A stretch of 34,680 nucleotides of DNA from Prolixibacteraceae bacterium UBA5740 (GTDB taxonomy: Bacteria; Bacteroidota; Bacteroidia; Bacteroidales; Prolixibacteraceae), in NCBI GenBank assembly GCA_002419285.1, contig DIFU01000045.1, positions 1-34,680 of the forward strand, given 5' to 3'. Position 1 is the stretch's first letter, and each line of letters begins with the position of its first letter. Positions 15,998 through 25,100 of this stretch are shown in pieces. The notes under the pieces were generated by a model that made no database searches, had not been told where the DNA came from, and was given only the letters and a program-made list of their open reading frames with translations. The position numbers were made by a program, and so were the translations under genes.

Positions 15998-16588
15998 TTA
16001 TGTTTCAATGATTAAAATTTTAAAGTTAATATTTACTTTATCATTTAATCTAACCATTCCCATAAATTTTTTCGGTGGTTCGAGCAAAAAGTCTGATAGA
16101 TAAATATTTGCATTTCCAGATAATGTTTTGAATCCGGACATATGTTTTATATCGGAGTAATTTGTCTTTATTTTCCTAGTTTGCCCCGAAAGGCTGACTT
16201 CAAGCTCAGTTGGTTCAATTTCTTTACCTTCAATGATGTGCCGATAGAACTGATCAATTTCGATCCTGATCTTAACTGAGGGATGCTCGTTTGCATTCAC
16301 CAGATTATGAAAATCATTAAGGATCATCTGATTTTTGCAGTTCAGTCTTTCAATTGGGATCGTGAATATTATGGCTGAGTTTTCATAGATTCCAACAATT
16401 TCCTTATTCTCAGTTTTTGTTTTTGAATCCAGAAATAAATGGAATTTATTGACATTGGTTTCCCCAATTATTACAATGTCTTGCAAATGTGCCGTCGTCA
16501 ATGCTGGAGCTTGTTGTGCCCTGACGGTTACTGTAAGGCAACCGAAGACTAACAGAAGATAAATCAATATATTGGACCTGTTTTTCAT
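15998..16588 (-). CDS. Secreted YceI-like protein, divergent
   Basis: A 196-residue protein with a signal peptide (residues 1 to about 24, ending VRAQQ). The mature part reads as a diverged YceI-type lipocalin-like barrel. It has a central NEHPSVKIRIEI, corresponding to QHPEIKFTQSE in the YceI gene at 17976-18581. Its C-terminal block, YLSDFLLEPPKKFMGMVRLND, matches the partner's MSDFGIKPPTAMMGTIKTGN. It is thus a probable ancient paralogue of that protein. YceI proteins bind isoprenoid-like lipids in the periplasm in some structures, but the ligand here is unknown. It lies between the porin and rrf2 genes on the same strand. Homology is my alignment by eye. Confidence 0.65.
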   Translation of the reverse strand: MKNRSNILIYLLLVFGCLTVTVRAQQAPALTTAHLQDIVIIGETNVNKFHLFLDSKTKTENKEIVGIYENSAIIFTIPIERLNCKNQMILNDFHNLVNANEHPSVKIRIEIDQFYRHIIEGKEIEPTELEVSLSGQTRKIKTNYSDIKHMSGFKTLSGNANIYLSDFLLEPPKKFMGMVRLNDKVNINFKILIIET

Positions 16589-16700
16589 GAGATGCTAATT
16601 GGCCATCCCGTGAATCAGCCTTTGCATGGATGTTGTGTCTCGAGAGGCACTAATCTGCTGGAATTTCTGAAATCACGAGATGGCCATTTTGCTATTTGTG

Positions 16701-17945
16701 TCAAAAAGATATACCTGCCTCCAGCATCATGCCTTTGAATCCGGCTTTATCTCCGTAATTGGCGAAATTTTCATAATTCTGGTCTACGTATTCTAGCTTA
16801 ATCCCGACATTGTCTGTCATGAACCATCCTGCTGCAAACTGAATGCGATTGACTTGCATTTCGGGCTGTGATTTTTTGTTATTTACGGTATTATACCGAC
16901 TGCCAACGTGAAACTGATCAGTTTGGCCAAACCTGTAAATAGCTTCAATGGCTAGCTGATTGAAGTCATAATCCGCTTTTGCCATGTTCAAACCCTTTGA
17001 GTTTTGTAAAGTCCCGAAAATTTCCAATCCACCATATTGCATGAATATGTTTCCGACAATTGTATTGTCTTTGGTAAAGCTTCCTGGCCCCCAGTTTCCG
17101 GAGGTGAAGTTTTTTGTAATGTCAAATTCAGATCCGTCTCCTGCCTGACGATTCATAACCAGGTAATAACGTGAGCCGGTACGGTCACCACTATGCAATG
17201 AACCGCTCAATGTCTCTCCCTGATGCGATCCGGCCAAGGTTGCCCTAACCCTGAAAAGCTGGCTTACCTGTTTGTCAATGCTTGCCTTCCATACATAGGC
17301 AAGTTCGTCGGTTAGGTTTCTTTCAATGTAAGTTTTGTTTTCACCAGTGCCGGTTGTTGTTCCCAGTGCCGGTTTCAAGGTACCGTTATTGATGCCGCCC
17401 ATCAATAATAATCCTTTGTTCCTGAACATGATTTCGACCCCTGTATTTGTAGTGAAATCATCGAGGATATAGTTTCCGACGAAGGCATTCTTCAGAATAC
17501 TACCGTTATCAGACCTTCTGAAGTGCTGATCTCCGACGTTTGGATTCATCACCCCTGCTTTGATCGTTAAATATTGCATAAGCTTGTCAGCTGCCGGTAA
17601 AAAGGGCAGATGGTCGATCAAAAGATAGCCACCCTTTACCCAGGTTTCGTTGTGATGTCGTGAGGATAGATAAGTTTCCAGATTCACTTTTATCCCTGGG
17701 GCAAGCAGTGTGTTGATGTTAAAATTAGCTGTCGGTAAATTGAGATTGGACCCCAGTTCAATTAGAGCCCATGATGAATTGCTGGCCTCATGGCTGAGCG
17801 ATTGATACTGGATAGCAAAATCAGCACCAATGTTCACTTTTACTTTTTCGAAATCGGAAGGTTCGAGCTTTGGTTCTTCAAAAGTCTGAGCTTGAACCGT
17901 GACATATGCAAAAAATGCTAAAAAGAGCAAAATGGTGTTTTTCAT
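16701..17945 (-). CDS. Outer-membrane porin, phosphate-selective porin O/P-like
   Basis: A 414-residue protein with a signal peptide (ends VQAQTFEEP). The body has alternating amphipathic strands typical of a beta-barrel and ends in an aromatic-terminated strand (MLEAGISF), the usual outer-membrane insertion signal. The pattern fits the porin O/P family: N-terminal IGADFAIQYQSLS, LLAPGIKVNLETYLSS, KAGVMNPNVGDQHFRRSDNG, and a final strand pair DNVGIKLEYVDQNYENFA. Transport specificity is not predictable. The gene starts 30 bp after the yceI gene and is in one cluster with both YceI-like genes and the Rrf2 regulator, so it is presumably expressed under the same signal. Confidence 0.75.
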   Translation of the reverse strand: MKNTILLFLAFFAYVTVQAQTFEEPKLEPSDFEKVKVNIGADFAIQYQSLSHEASNSSWALIELGSNLNLPTANFNINTLLAPGIKVNLETYLSSRHHNETWVKGGYLLIDHLPFLPAADKLMQYLTIKAGVMNPNVGDQHFRRSDNGSILKNAFVGNYILDDFTTNTGVEIMFRNKGLLLMGGINNGTLKPALGTTTGTGENKTYIERNLTDELAYVWKASIDKQVSQLFRVRATLAGSHQGETLSGSLHSGDRTGSRYYLVMNRQAGDGSEFDITKNFTSGNWGPGSFTKDNTIVGNIFMQYGGLEIFGTLQNSKGLNMAKADYDFNQLAIEAIYRFGQTDQFHVGSRYNTVNNKKSQPEMQVNRIQFAAGWFMTDNVGIKLEYVDQNYENFANYGDKAGFKGMMLEAGISF

Positions 17946-17975
17946 TGTGTATATAAATTAAGTTGTGATCTTCAA

Positions 17976-18581
17976 TTAATTGGATGCTGAGATGGACTGG
18001 TTGGTTTTCAAGTCGATGCTATATTCCAACACAAAATCATTCCCTGTTTTGATGGTTCCCATCATTGCGGTTGGAGGTTTAATACCGAAATCACTCATCT
18101 TCAGTTTAACTTGCCCATTCACGGTAATAACCTGGTCTGATTTGACCGTGCCATTGAATGGAACTTTGATAATTTGTGATACCCCTGCAATTTCGAGCTT
18201 ACCTTGGAGTATTCCATTGAAGTTTGTCCCTTGTTTTGTGACAGTTATTCCTTCAGACTGGGTAAATTTAATTTCCGGATGTTGTTTTGATTTCAAAGCT
18301 TCAAGCGCTTTTTCGTCCATGAGACTGTGTTTGCTTTTAAGTCCTTTAGCCATGCTGGAAAATGTAACATCCTCGATAAAGAGTTTGTCTTCTTGATGAT
18401 TAAGTCCCATTTCGATGTTTACAATCGTTGATTCCATCTCCCAGTCGTGAACGGTGGATGTACCTTTTACAAGAACCTTGCTCTGTGCAGGAACATTCTT
18501 AAAAGGAACCTGAGCCAGCAGGGAGCCATGTATCATGACAAATGCTAAGGCTATCAATAATAATTTGAAACTTGTTTTCAT
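17976..18581 (-). CDS. YceI family periplasmic protein
   Basis: A 201-residue protein with a signal peptide (residues 1-23, ending SLLAQ) and a YceI domain. Recognisable parts are KGTSTVHDWEM, LIED-type VTFSSMAKGLKSKHSLMDEKALEALKSKQHPEIKFT (residues about 66-105), GKLEIAGVSQIIKVPF and KLKMSDFGIKPPTAMMGTIKTGN. The family has a lipocalin-like barrel and is found in the periplasm; some members bind polyisoprenoid lipids. It is the first gene of the cluster yceI - porin - yceI-like - rrf2, behind the promoter and operator at 18649-18691. Function in this organism is unknown. Confidence 0.85.
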   Translation of the reverse strand: MKTSFKLLLIALAFVMIHGSLLAQVPFKNVPAQSKVLVKGTSTVHDWEMESTIVNIEMGLNHQEDKLFIEDVTFSSMAKGLKSKHSLMDEKALEALKSKQHPEIKFTQSEGITVTKQGTNFNGILQGKLEIAGVSQIIKVPFNGTVKSDQVITVNGQVKLKMSDFGIKPPTAMMGTIKTGNDFVLEYSIDLKTNQSISASN

Positions 18582-18648
18582 GTCTGTTTTTTTTTATTAA
18601 TCAAACTTGAATAATACCTGTTGTTTAAATTCAATAAGCTTAACTTAT

Positions 18649-18691
18649 TTAATAAAGTTATTAATCCTATCAAATCGATAGGACAAAGTTA
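18649..18691 (-). promoter_or_regulatory. Promoter with overlapping operators for the yceI-porin-rrf2 cluster
   Basis: On the minus strand TAACTTTG (18691-18684) is an exact match to the TAnnTTTG -7 box. Directly downstream, where transcription should begin, is TCCTATC-N5-GATAGGA (18665-18683, perfect 7-bp arms), then a second palindrome TTAATAA-N2-TTATTAA (18649-18664). No clear TTG -33 element was found. The dyad size suits an Rrf2 dimer, and the cluster encodes one; that link is inferred. Confidence 0.5.
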
Positions 18692-18866
18692 GAGGATTTT
18701 TAAATACCATGATATTCATATCCATGTTTTACAACATAGAATTATGAAATATAGGTATGTAAGTGAATGATAATAAATAGGATAGAAATTAAATGGCTGT
18801 CTGGTAAAATTTCAGTGATCTTAACCAGATATTAAGTCGGCAGTCAATAAATTTAATTTTTGATTC

Positions 18867-20348
18867 TTACAATTGGATGCCAAATATCAGATTCCCATAG
18901 AAATACATCATCAGCATGATGATAACAGCCCCAATAAGGTTTATCAAAAGTCCTGTACGGGCCATCAGGCCTATGGTGATACGCCCACTCCCGAAAACAA
19001 TTGCATTCGGAGGAGTAGCAACAGGCATCATAAATGCCATCGATGCCGAAAGTGTGGCAGGAACCATCAGGAAAAGCGGATGAATCCCTGAAGTAATAGA
19101 AAGACCGGCAAGTATGGGAAGAATCATTTCTGTTGTAGCGGTATTCGATGTGAGCTCGGTCAGGAAAGTAATTACAAGTGAGATGATTAGAATAATCCAC
19201 ATTGGATGAAGTGTGGCTACACTTGAAAGTCTTTCTCCGAACCAGAGGGAAAGCCCTGATTCTTTTAGTCCGGTAGCCAGCGCAAAACCACCTCCGAACA
19301 AAAGAAGAATTTGCCAGGGTAGTTTGACTGCAGTCTGCCAATCCAGCAGCTTTTCACTTTTATGACGCTTAGCAGGTATTATAAAAAGAAAAATCGACAT
19401 CGTAATTGCGATTGTGCCGTCGTTGATATACGATGATTTGGGAAATAAACCAGACCAGCCTGGGACTATAAAATTTCCAAACGCTAGGTCCACCCTGAAA
19501 ATCCAGAGAAATGCCAATAAAGAAAAAATTGATAAGACCCACTTTTCCTCGTGTGTGATTGGGCCTAAAGATTTTAACTGGCTTGAAAATATATTTTTCG
19601 GAATCTGAATCCACTCACTTTTTCGAGGTTTGTAGCTAAAATACAGTACTATCCATATAATAAAAGCAATGATCAGGCTGACGGGAAGGGCAAAAATGAG
19701 CCATTGGGAGAATGCAATGGATAAGGCCTCAGGGAAATATATTTCATAGATTCTAACAAATGAAAGGTTTGGGGGTGTTCCAACGAGGGTTGCCATTCCC
19801 CCCGCAGAAGCACTGTAAGCAATACCAAGGAGCAATCCGATGCTGAATCTGGACGCTTTTCCATGATTCATCATTTCGTCAAGTTGCTTTATAATTGACA
19901 TGGCGATAGGTAACATCATCATGGTAGTTGCCGTGTTGGAGATCCACATGGACAAGAAGAAACTGGACACCATAAATCCGGCAAGTATGTTGGCTGGCTT
20001 TACTCCGGTCATGCTTAAAATCTTTAAGGCAATTCTACGATGCAGATTCCATTTTTCCATTGCGAGTGCCACAAGGAAACCGCCCATAAACAAGAATATG
20101 ACATCATTAAAATATGCCGAGGACACGGTTTTGTTATCCATGACACCAAACAAGGGGAATAGCGCTACAGGCAACAGGGAAGTTATTGCCAGGAGGACTG
20201 CTTCCGTAATCCACCAAACTGCCATAAGTAACGCTATGCAGAATGTATATGTAACCTTTGGATTATTGGGATCCAAATCTACAAAGAGTAGAATGCCCAC
20301 TATGATTACTGGAGTTATGACGAAGCTGATCAATTCTTTGACTTTCAT
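18867..20348 (-). CDS. SLC13/DASS family sodium-coupled anion symporter
   Basis: A 493-residue inner-membrane transporter with about 11-12 hydrophobic segments and two inverted-repeat halves. Each half carries the SNT sodium/substrate motif of the DASS (VcINDY-like) family: WISNTATTMMMLP (Ser137-Thr139) and TSNTATTEMILP (Ser401-Thr403). FLFMGGFLVALAMEKW and LLFGGGFALATGLKESGL mark the matching hairpin regions. Family members import dicarboxylates such as succinate, citrate or sulfate together with Na+; the substrate cannot be fixed from the sequence. It lies 285 bp from the yceI gene and is transcribed in the same direction. It is preceded by a strong terminator hairpin at 20522-20548, so it probably has its own promoter within about 170 bp. 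Confidence 0.9.
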   Translation of the reverse strand: MKVKELISFVITPVIIVGILLFVDLDPNNPKVTYTFCIALLMAVWWITEAVLLAITSLLPVALFPLFGVMDNKTVSSAYFNDVIFLFMGGFLVALAMEKWNLHRRIALKILSMTGVKPANILAGFMVSSFFLSMWISNTATTMMMLPIAMSIIKQLDEMMNHGKASRFSIGLLLGIAYSASAGGMATLVGTPPNLSFVRIYEIYFPEALSIAFSQWLIFALPVSLIIAFIIWIVLYFSYKPRKSEWIQIPKNIFSSQLKSLGPITHEEKWVLSIFSLLAFLWIFRVDLAFGNFIVPGWSGLFPKSSYINDGTIAITMSIFLFIIPAKRHKSEKLLDWQTAVKLPWQILLLFGGGFALATGLKESGLSLWFGERLSSVATLHPMWIILIISLVITFLTELTSNTATTEMILPILAGLSITSGIHPLFLMVPATLSASMAFMMPVATPPNAIVFGSGRITIGLMARTGLLINLIGAVIIMLMMYFYGNLIFGIQL

Positions 20349-20518
20349 AAACTTTCAGTATATAGCGAGCTAATTTAAAAAATAATAAGACGGATTGGGC
20401 AGTTTTTTTGGATGAACAGAAAACCTGAAATCTATAAATCAGAATTGATAAACCGGCAATACCTTAAGCGCCAAACTTGACTGAAAGACTGAAACGTGGT
20501 AACTATTCGTTAGATAAA

Positions 20519-20710
20519 ACGAAAAGGCCGGAATTGCTCCGGCCTTTTGTCCGGTTAGCATCCTCCGATGTAACCGGTAACTCACCCCAAGTATTTCATA
20601 AAATGTGACATCCTCAATGGGTGTCCTTCAATGATTATTTTGTTTGTTTTGTGTTTTCTCGTTAATGCCTCCCTTGAATTTTTTAAATAATCACGGGGTC
20701 AGGACTTCAG
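20519..20710 (-). ncRNA. Candidate structured RNA or leader in the 553-bp gap 20349-20901
   Basis: On the minus strand there is a stem GUGAUUAUUU (20694-20685) with AAAUAAUCAU (20640-20631), including a G-U pair, flanked by GUCCU/AGGAC (20705-20701 with 20627-20623). Then comes a hairpin CCGGTTA...TAACCGG with inner CATC/GATG (20551-20577), then the terminator at 20522-20548. G-U tolerance at the first stem fits minus-strand RNA. It could be an independent small RNA or an attenuating leader of the SLC13 gene. I do not recognise a known family. The rest of the gap (20349-20518, 20711-20901) shows nothing I can support. Confidence 0.35.
20522..20548 (-). terminator. Strong bidirectional intrinsic terminator
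   Basis: Perfect 11-bp arms AAAAGGCCGGA / TCCGGCCTTTT around a 5-base loop give a GC-rich hairpin followed by T residues on either strand. It would end transcripts coming from the DUF4382 gene or from the structured element, 174 bp before the SLC13 start. Confidence 0.85.
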
Positions 20711-20901
20711 TGTGTTAGAGTTTTGTATAAGTGTTGATTTAACCAAACGACATATACCTGTTTGAAAAGGGGAAATGATGATAAGTAAAGAACGATTTTT
20801 CTTCTTTCCTTTTCCCAGCTGAGTTCCTGATTCCAAGGCCAGATTGCTCTGTCAGAAATCAGTCACTCAGCGGAAAATGGAATTTGATATATAAGACGGA
20901 A

Positions 20902-21792
20902 CTATGGTTCTGTTGTTTCTGCTTCCAGCTCAAAGTTTACTGTAGTTGAAGCCCCTGCCGTTACTGGTATGTCAAAAACGGTGTCGTTCTTAAAGCCGGG
21001 GAGTACACAAACTGCAGTATAGGTGCCTTCGTGAAGACCGATAAGTTTGAAGTTTCCCATCTCGTCGGTGAAGGAAGAGATTAAAATCATATCTTCTTCT
21101 TCCATTCCTGGTTCGATTTCATTTTCCGGGATCAGGAGATTTACCCTCGCATTTTCAAGCGGATTATCCAAAGAGTCTTTTACAGATCCCTGAATTCTTC
21201 CGGCGGCACCTAAGTATACTCCACGCACTACAGGTTTGAAATTAAATCCGATGATATTACCGGCAGCTACATTTCCTTTTGCGACAAATGATTTACTTAC
21301 ATCAAAGTCCAGAAGCACATCCGATGTCTGACCGGCTTCGATCATTATGGCCGGATGAATCTTGATTTTTAATCCACTTGTTGAACCGCTTGGCACCTTA
21401 AGATCATAAACTTCACCATTATTCAAGGTTACTTTTGAGTCGACAACCCTGAGCCTGATCATATCATAGGAACCAGGTTCCAAATCTACCGAGGCAATTT
21501 GTTCGGTAATACCGTTGGTCAAATCAAGAAGGTCGAACTCCATTTCTCCCTCTGCAATAACCATAAATGAACTATCTTCTTCTTCCGCATCTGCATCAGA
21601 GGTTTTTCTGATTTCCACCCGGTCAATTGTTACCCAGGTACTGCTAACGAGTTGGATTGGGAAAGGGGCGTCCGTTAAATGAACATTTAACCTACCCTTG
21701 CCTTCTGGCATTGAGTTTTCATCTGTGTTGCATCCTGCTATGGCAAATACTGCAAACATGAGCAATGCCAAGGACCATTTCATCTGTTTCAT
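20902..21792 (-). CDS. DUF4382 lipoprotein with carboxypeptidase-regulatory-like domain
   Basis: A 296-residue lipoprotein. The signal peptide ends in a lipobox FAIAGC (Cys21), followed by an acidic stretch. Residues about 33-185 form the DUF4382 domain (GRLNVHLTDAPFP, VTIDRVEIRK, FDLLDLTNG, YDMIRLRVVDSKVTL, LKIKIHPAIMIEAGQ, LLDFDVSKSFV, FKPVVRGV). Residues about 195-290 form a Cna-B/carboxypeptidase regulatory-like beta-sandwich (GRIQGSVKDSLDNPLENARVNL, TDEMGNFKLIGLHEGTYTAV). Such proteins are surface or periplasmic lipoproteins common in Bacteroidota, with unknown biochemical role. It is a stand-alone gene. Confidence 0.85.
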   Translation of the reverse strand: MKQMKWSLALLMFAVFAIAGCNTDENSMPEGKGRLNVHLTDAPFPIQLVSSTWVTIDRVEIRKTSDADAEEEDSSFMVIAEGEMEFDLLDLTNGITEQIASVDLEPGSYDMIRLRVVDSKVTLNNGEVYDLKVPSGSTSGLKIKIHPAIMIEAGQTSDVLLDFDVSKSFVAKGNVAAGNIIGFNFKPVVRGVYLGAAGRIQGSVKDSLDNPLENARVNLLIPENEIEPGMEEEDMILISSFTDEMGNFKLIGLHEGTYTAVCVLPGFKNDTVFDIPVTAGASTTVNFELEAETTEP

Positions 21793-22049
21793 AGCCTAAC
21801 TATTTTAAAAATGTTTATCGAAATCATCAATTATGCCAGAACTAGAAACAAAATATGTGCAGCAAACGGATTTTGACTTCAATTAGCTTTAAATCAGGAC
21901 GAACTGTGATTTGGAGGATTAAACAATTTTATCAAAATGTGTTGAATGACTATCAATTTGAAAATGGATTTTTTCATCTGTACTTCCAATTTCTCTTAAA
22001 AAATAATACAAACTGCTCTTTTATTGTATTCTTATCTGCAACAAAAAGA

Positions 22050-22087
22050 AAAAGGAGCCATTCCGATTTTAACCGATGGCTCCTTCC
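22050..22087 (-). terminator. Intrinsic terminator of the tricorn-like protease gene, in the gap 21793-22129
   Basis: Perfect 10-bp arms AAGGAGCCAT (22052-22061) and ATGGCTCCTT (22076-22085) lie about 45 bp after the protease stop. On the minus strand the hairpin is followed by a run of T with one C. The rest of the 337-bp gap appears to be the 5' region of the DUF4382 gene. A 96-codon plus-strand frame in it has no recognisable features. Confidence 0.8.
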
Positions 22088-22129
22088 GTTCCTTTGTTTT
22101 GGAGAGAGTTATTTCAACTTAGGTTTCTG

Positions 22130-25100
22130 TTATTTTTCTGGTTGAATGGCTGGAGTAGGGAAAGGGGGAGGATTAATCTCAGGCTTTCTCTGTAAGTCAA
22201 CCAGTTTGAGCGCTTCCCGGATGGCTCTCAGCAACTGGGGATCTTCTCCCTTCTGAAGTGATACTGCATCCTGTCGAACTTCAATATCGGGGGCCACTCC
22301 TGTATTTTCTGCTACCCATTTCCGGTTAATGGGGTCAAATACCGCATTGTCAGGCGCCGTGATCATTCCCCCATCGATAAGGGGGTAATGAACCGATGAT
22401 TTCACCAATCCACCCCATGTGGTAGTCCCAATCAGTAGTCCTGCTTTCTGTTGCCTGAATACCCAAGGGAAGAAATCACCTCCTGATCCGGCCATCTCGT
22501 TGATGAGTAAAACTTTAGGCCCCAATATACCTGCGGGAAGTTGCAAGGGTTTCCCGTTTGGCACTTCATTGGTCAGTGATGCCCGTAATGTGCGTGTCAT
22601 AAGATCAACCATGTAATCGTCGAGAAGTCCTCCACCGTTGAACCGTTCATCAATTACTGCACCTTCTTTGTCCTGTTGTGCAAAGAAGTAGCGATTGAAA
22701 GAAACAAGACCTGCCCCGCCTGTATTGGGTATCCAAATATAAGCCAGACGACCATTTGAAAGGCTGTCGACCAATCGTCTGTTATCCTCGACCCACCCCC
22801 TGGTCCTAAGATTATTTTCATTGTTTATGGGTGTTACGGTTTCTTGCCATGACCCTTCGTATGCCGGTGTTGAATTTATATGTAGAATGGTTTGTTTGTC
22901 AGCCGTTCCGTCCAGGAATCGGTATATGTCATCCTGGGCGGTCAGTTCTGACCCGTTGATGCCGGTTATATAGTACCCTTCCTTGATTTTAAGTTCTGGT
23001 CGGTCAAGCGGACTTGATAATTCAGGGTTCCAGCTTTCTGATGTGTAGATTCTTTTAATTTTCCATCTGCCCTGATCGGGTATAAGGTCGGCTCCCAATA
23101 GCCCTATTGTATTCCTGTCTGTTTCGGGGTAGTCACCACCCCCGACAAAACTATGCCCGACCGATAGTTCCCCGTTCATCATGTCCAGGATGTAAGTCAG
23201 GTCATCGCGGTGGCGTATATGTGGAACCAGTAGTGAATATCGCTGGTATACCTCATTCCAGTCGCGCCCATGCAAGTTGGGATCATAAAAATAGTCACGC
23301 TCAACACGCCAGGCTTCCTCAAAGATCTGTTTCCATTCAGCAGCCCTGTCGAGTTTTACCTGCAAGTTTACTTTTACCGATTTACCATCTGATCCTGAAG
23401 GCTTGTCAGTCTCCATTACCTTCCAGTCGCCATTGACCCGGGCCAGCATTTTTGTCCCATCAGCAGACACAGACACCTGTCGGGCCCCACTAATGAATTC
23501 TTTTGCTTCACGTTTTTCAATTGAGAATTTATGCAAAGTGATCCCAGGGGTATTAGGCTTTTGTTCGCCGACAAAAACATGTCCTTTCGGGCCGTTTATC
23601 ATCATCTCGTAATTGCGTTTTGGCATGGGAAGAGGGATAATTCTACGCTGGATATCATCGAAATCGATGATTACCTTCGTTCCTTCCTCTTTCTTTTCAT
23701 CTTTCACGTCGTTACCATTCTTGCCATCTTTCTTGTTTTTATCCTTAATGGCTGCCGAATCCTTTTCCTCTGGTTTTTTTCCTTCCTCTTTGGTCACCTC
23801 TTCGTCGCTCCTCGGCTTGAAAGGGGAGGGTTCGTCCTTTTTCAGGTTGATAAGGTAGGCATTGTATTCAGGGGCTGAGGTTTGTGAACTTGTATTGGCC
23901 CACCCTGAGCGCAATGCCAATTCAGTACTTGCCAGGAAATAGAGGCGAAGTCCGTCGGCATCCCAGACTGGTGAGAATGCATCGGCAAAAGGATCAGTCA
24001 GGGAGGTAGCTTTTTTGTTTTCAACCGACCAAACCACAATGGTACGGAACCCGTTGCTTCCAGCCTTTGCATAAGAAAGCCATTTTGAATCGGGAGACCA
24101 TGATAAACCCATGGAGCCCCTCTCCAGGTTATTACCGGCAATGTCAGCCGTTACAATTTCCCCGGTTTCAGTATGGATAACCCTGATCCTAACGTCATCA
24201 TCGGTGAAGGCAATGTATTTGCCATCAGGCGACCAAACAGGCTCCCAAGCCATCTTTGATTCTCCAATGGGCCAGGACCGGGGTTCTGTCATGCCATCCT
24301 GAACTCCTACCATCAGGCGATAACCCTGACCGGAGGCATCAGAGAACCAGGCTACCTGATTTCCCTTGGGAGACCAGATTGGTGCCCTGTCGGCAGCTCC
24401 GGAGGTCTGCGTCAGGTTTCTTGGATCTCCATGCTCTACAGGAACCGTGAAAATGTCTCCCCTGGCTTCAATCAGTACCCTTTTCCCGGTTGGTGATAGG
24501 GATACGGAAGCAGCTCTGGATGAAACATCTTCCCATTTCGTTTCCGCCCAGGGAAAGTCACCGGTTATTTTGATTTCAAGCTGTCGAACACTCTTGTTGT
24601 CCTGGTTCATGAGATAAAGGAAACCGTCCCGTTCGAAAACCAGTTCCTTGTCATTTCCGGCAAGCCATTTAATGTCAGATCCTGTAAAACTGGTGATTTG
24701 CTCCAGTTCTTCGGAAGATGTATCAAACGCCCAGATGTTGGAAGTCCAGTCCCTGTCTGACAAAAAATAGATTTTGTTGCCGATCCACAAAGGCTGAATA
24801 TCAAAGGTTCGTTCATTTGGAATAATGGTCTCACTGTATGTTTCCAGATCCAGTATGATTAGTGGAGTGTTCTGCCCGCCTCTGTAGTTGCGCCATTCAA
24901 TATCCCATCGTGATACACGGTCAATGGCTATCTTTTTCCCATCGGGGCTGTAGGAGCCGTCAAACCCCCATTGTTCTGCCACTGGAGCTGAAGGGCCACC
25001 AGTTGCCGGCACGGTCCATAATCTGCCATAGGATGGGGGAGCTGATTCTCTCGCTGAGGTGTACAACACATTCTTCCCATCCGGTGTCCATCCCTTCACC

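Noticed and set aside
18799..18824. Terminator after the SLC13 gene (TCTGGT...ACCAGA)
   Set aside because: The stem is only six base pairs with a long loop and no T-run.
20631..20690. 19-residue plus-strand hydrophobic frame starting MIILFVLCFLVNA
   Set aside because: Too short to support; it lies within the stem-loop of the candidate RNA and has no clear ribosome-binding site.
21855..22145. 96-codon plus-strand frame between the DUF4382 and protease genes
   Set aside because: It runs across the terminator hairpin and into the end of the protease gene, and its composition looks non-coding.
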